A stretch of DNA of 53,708 nt, taken from assembly GCF_001570885.1 (NCBI RefSeq), contig NZ_BCSN01000015.1:1-53708 (forward strand), given 5' to 3'. Both the position numbers and the translations under genes were made by a program. This DNA comes from Micrococcus lylae NBRC 15355 (GTDB lineage Bacteria > Actinomycetota > Actinomycetes > Actinomycetales > Micrococcaceae). Every line of letters starts with the position of its first letter. The first letter of the stretch is position 1. Below the pieces are notes generated by a model. It did no database searches. It was not told the origin of the DNA and saw only the letters and a program-made list of their open reading frames with translations. Shown here piece after piece: positions 52,234 through 53,708 of this stretch.

Positions 52234-53199
52234 ATGAAACTGTGGACCTCGCTGGACCAGGTGCCGGAGGACCTGCCGAGCACGGTCGTCGCGCTCGGGA
52301 ACTTCGACGGCGTGCACCGCGGCCACCGTCAGGTGCTGGCCTCCGTGGTGGAGCGTGCCCGCGCCGGCGGCCATGCCGCGGTAGTGGTGACCTTCGCCCC
52401 GCATCCGCGCGCCGTGCATCTGCCGCACGTGGCGCACGAGGACATCGTCAGCCCACGCCAGCGGATCGCCCTGCTCGAGGCCGCCGGCGTGGACGCCGTG
52501 CTCCAGCAGCACTACTCGCTCGAGTTCGCCCGGCAGACCCCGGAGGAGTTCGTGCGCTCGATGTTCGTGGACGGCCTGAACGCCGCCGCGGTGGTGGTGG
52601 GCCATGACGTCCGCTTCGGCCGGGACAACTCCGGCGACTTCGACACGATGGTGCAGCTGGGCCGCGCCCACGGCTTCGAGGTGATCGCGGTGGACGAGTA
52701 CCCCGCTGCCCTGCCGGAGCACCCGGACCGCCGCTGCTCGTCCACGTGGGTCCGCGAGGCGCTGGCCGCCGGCGAGGTCGCGGAGGCGGCCGCGGTCCTG
52801 GGCCGCAACCACGTGGTCTCCGGCGAGGTCGTGCACGGCTGCGCCCGCGGCCGCGAGCTCGGTTTCCCGACCGCCAACCTGGCGGCCGACTCCGAGGGCA
52901 TGATCCCGGCGGACGGCGTCTATGCTGGCTGGGTCCGCGACGGCGAGGACGGCGTCTGGCCCGCCGCCATCTCGGTCGGCACCAACCCGACCTTCGAGGG
53001 CGTGAGCCGTGTGGTCGAGGCGCACGTGATCGACCGCCCGGATGAGCGGGTCGAGGACTTCGACCTCTACGGCAAGCACATCGAGGTCGAGTTCGTCGCG
53101 CGCATCCGCGGCATGGTGGCCTATGAGGGCGTGGAGAAGCTGGTGGCCCAGATGCATGCGGACGTGGAGCAGGTCCGCGCGATCCTCGCCTCCTCGTGA
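52234..53199 (+). CDS. ribF: Bifunctional riboflavin kinase / FAD synthetase
   Basis: Makes FMN and then FAD from riboflavin, 321 aa. N-terminal FAD synthetase domain with LGNFDGVHRGHRQVL (the nucleotidyl-transferase HxGH-like motif) and VVTFAPHPRAV; VVGHDVRFGRDNSGD; C-terminal riboflavin kinase domain with GRELGFPTANL and the catalytic EVEFVARIRGM region. ATG directly after the upstream membrane protein; stop overlaps the next gene (GTGA). It is the usual neighbour of truB in Actinobacteria. Confidence 0.97.
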   Translation: MKLWTSLDQVPEDLPSTVVALGNFDGVHRGHRQVLASVVERARAGGHAAVVVTFAPHPRAVHLPHVAHEDIVSPRQRIALLEAAGVDAVLQQHYSLEFARQTPEEFVRSMFVDGLNAAAVVVGHDVRFGRDNSGDFDTMVQLGRAHGFEVIAVDEYPAALPEHPDRRCSSTWVREALAAGEVAEAAAVLGRNHVVSGEVVHGCARGRELGFPTANLAADSEGMIPADGVYAGWVRDGEDGVWPAAISVGTNPTFEGVSRVVEAHVIDRPDERVEDFDLYGKHIEVEFVARIRGMVAYEGVEKLVAQMHADVEQVRAILASS

Positions 53200-53708
53200 T
53201 CCTTCCCGACGACGGCGTCTCATCCTCCGCGGGGCATCTCGCCTCCGCCCGGGGAGGGGGTGCGTCGGCCGGTGCCGGCGGCGCCGGTGACGCATCCGCC
53301 GTCCCGTCCCTGCCGGGCCGGGCCGCCATCACCCGCACCCGCGGGGTGAACCCCTTCGACGTGACGGTGCAGGAGGGCGAGCACTACGACGCCGTCCGCC
53401 CCTCCTACCCGGAGGCCGCCGTGGACTGGGTGCTCGAGGGGCTGGAGGCGCCCATGGACGTGGTGGACCTCGGCGCCGGCACCGGCCTGTTCACCCGGCT
53501 GCTCGCCGCCCGGCCGGTGGAGGAGGTCGGTTCGGTGGCGGCCGTCGAGCCGTCCGAAGCCATGCGCGCCGTGCTCGCCCGGGACTTGGCGGACGTGGAG
53601 ACCCCCGACCGCGCCGTCCGCGGCGACGAGGGGGAGGCGGCCCGCACCGCCGGGCGCGTGAGCGCCCTGCCGGGCACCGGGGAGGCGACGGGCCTGGCGG
53701 AGGCGAGT
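53196..53708 (+). CDS. Class I SAM-dependent methyltransferase (5' part, runs off the window)
   Basis: At least 171 codons of an incomplete gene. GTG 53196 overlaps the ribF stop. A Gly/Ala/Ser-rich extension of about 45 residues is followed by NPFDVTVQEGEHYDAVRPSYPEAAVDWVLEG and the SAM-binding motif I VVDLGAGTGLFTRLLA, then motif II AVEPSEAMRAVL. This fits the UbiE/Methyltransf_11-type fold. Substrate unknown. The 3' end lies beyond the window. Confidence 0.8.
   Translation, partial: MILPDDGVSSSAGHLASARGGGASAGAGGAGDASAVPSLPGRAAITRTRGVNPFDVTVQEGEHYDAVRPSYPEAAVDWVLEGLEAPMDVVDLGAGTGLFTRLLAARPVEEVGSVAAVEPSEAMRAVLARDLADVETPDRAVRGDEGEAARTAGRVSALPGTGEATGLAEAS

Overview
This is 53.7 kb of very GC-rich actinobacterial chromosome with almost no wasted space and strong G/C bias at third codon positions. 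The conserved order rpsB-tsf-pyrH-frr-cdsA ... dxr-rip1-ispG-GNAT-proS ... rimP-nusA-ylxR-infB-rbfA-truB ... ribF is that of Actinobacteria. The codon bias, the short NusA, the DivIVA-like protein after cdsA and the cell-wall hydrolases suggest the Micrococcaceae, probably Micrococcus (an inference from gene content, not a database result). No phage, insertion sequence, CRISPR array, rRNA or resistance gene was seen. There is one tRNA gene.

Layout. (1) 1-5.4 kb, minus strand: a choline-to-glycine-betaine operon, betT (BCCT choline transporter), betB and betA, closed by a perfect 18-bp hairpin. (2) 5.4-6.64 kb: the least gene-like part of the window, with lower GC, a possible truncated membrane protein and a 21-bp tandem repeat. 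(3) 6.6-17.6 kb: single genes and pairs: a short-chain dehydrogenase, an AbgT-family transporter, glutaminase, a holin-like membrane protein, a CDP-alcohol phosphatidyltransferase overlapping a glycosyltransferase, a CAU tRNA, a secreted LysM-LysM-NlpC/P60 hydrolase, a second glycosyltransferase and an M23 peptidase. (4) 17.7-22.9 kb: the translation and lipid block rpsB, tsf, pyrH, frr, cdsA plus a DivIVA-like protein. (5) 22.95-37 kb: a catabolic block: branched-chain 2-oxoacid dehydrogenase E1a-E1b-E2, then a GNAT and a TetR gene on the opposite strand, then a biotin-dependent carboxylase (beta and alpha), an acyl-CoA dehydrogenase, a MaoC hydratase and a CitE-like lyase, then a DUF485/ActP acetate uptake pair. 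(6) 37-45 kb: dxr, rip1, ispG, a DUF4081-type GNAT, proS and a TauE/SafE permease. (7) 44.8-53.7 kb: rimP-nusA, ylxR, infB-rbfA-truB, two small membrane proteins, ribF and the 5' part of a methyltransferase that runs off the window.

How it works together. Block 5 has the gene set of the Mycobacterium tuberculosis bkdABC-citE-maoC-fadE19-accA1-accD1 leucine/branched-chain degradation region, split here into two transcription units. A TetR-type repressor gene is divergent from the carboxylase operon, and a 20-bp near-palindrome sits just after that operon's -10, a natural operator. The end products, acetyl-CoA and acetoacetate or acetate units, fit with the adjacent acetate permease, which has a CRP/GlxR-like site upstream. 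The block lies between cdsA/divIVA and dxr, which are close neighbours in many relatives.

Most notable observations: an apparent one-base frameshift in a C6 run in the DUF485 gene before actP; the candidate TetR operator; direct repeats over the promoter of the NlpC/P60 hydrolase; an inverted repeat and terminator-like hairpin in the pyrH leader; several starts that look leaderless (TANNNT 6-7 nt before the start codon); and the 21-bp tandem repeat. I found no clear novel defence or mobile system.
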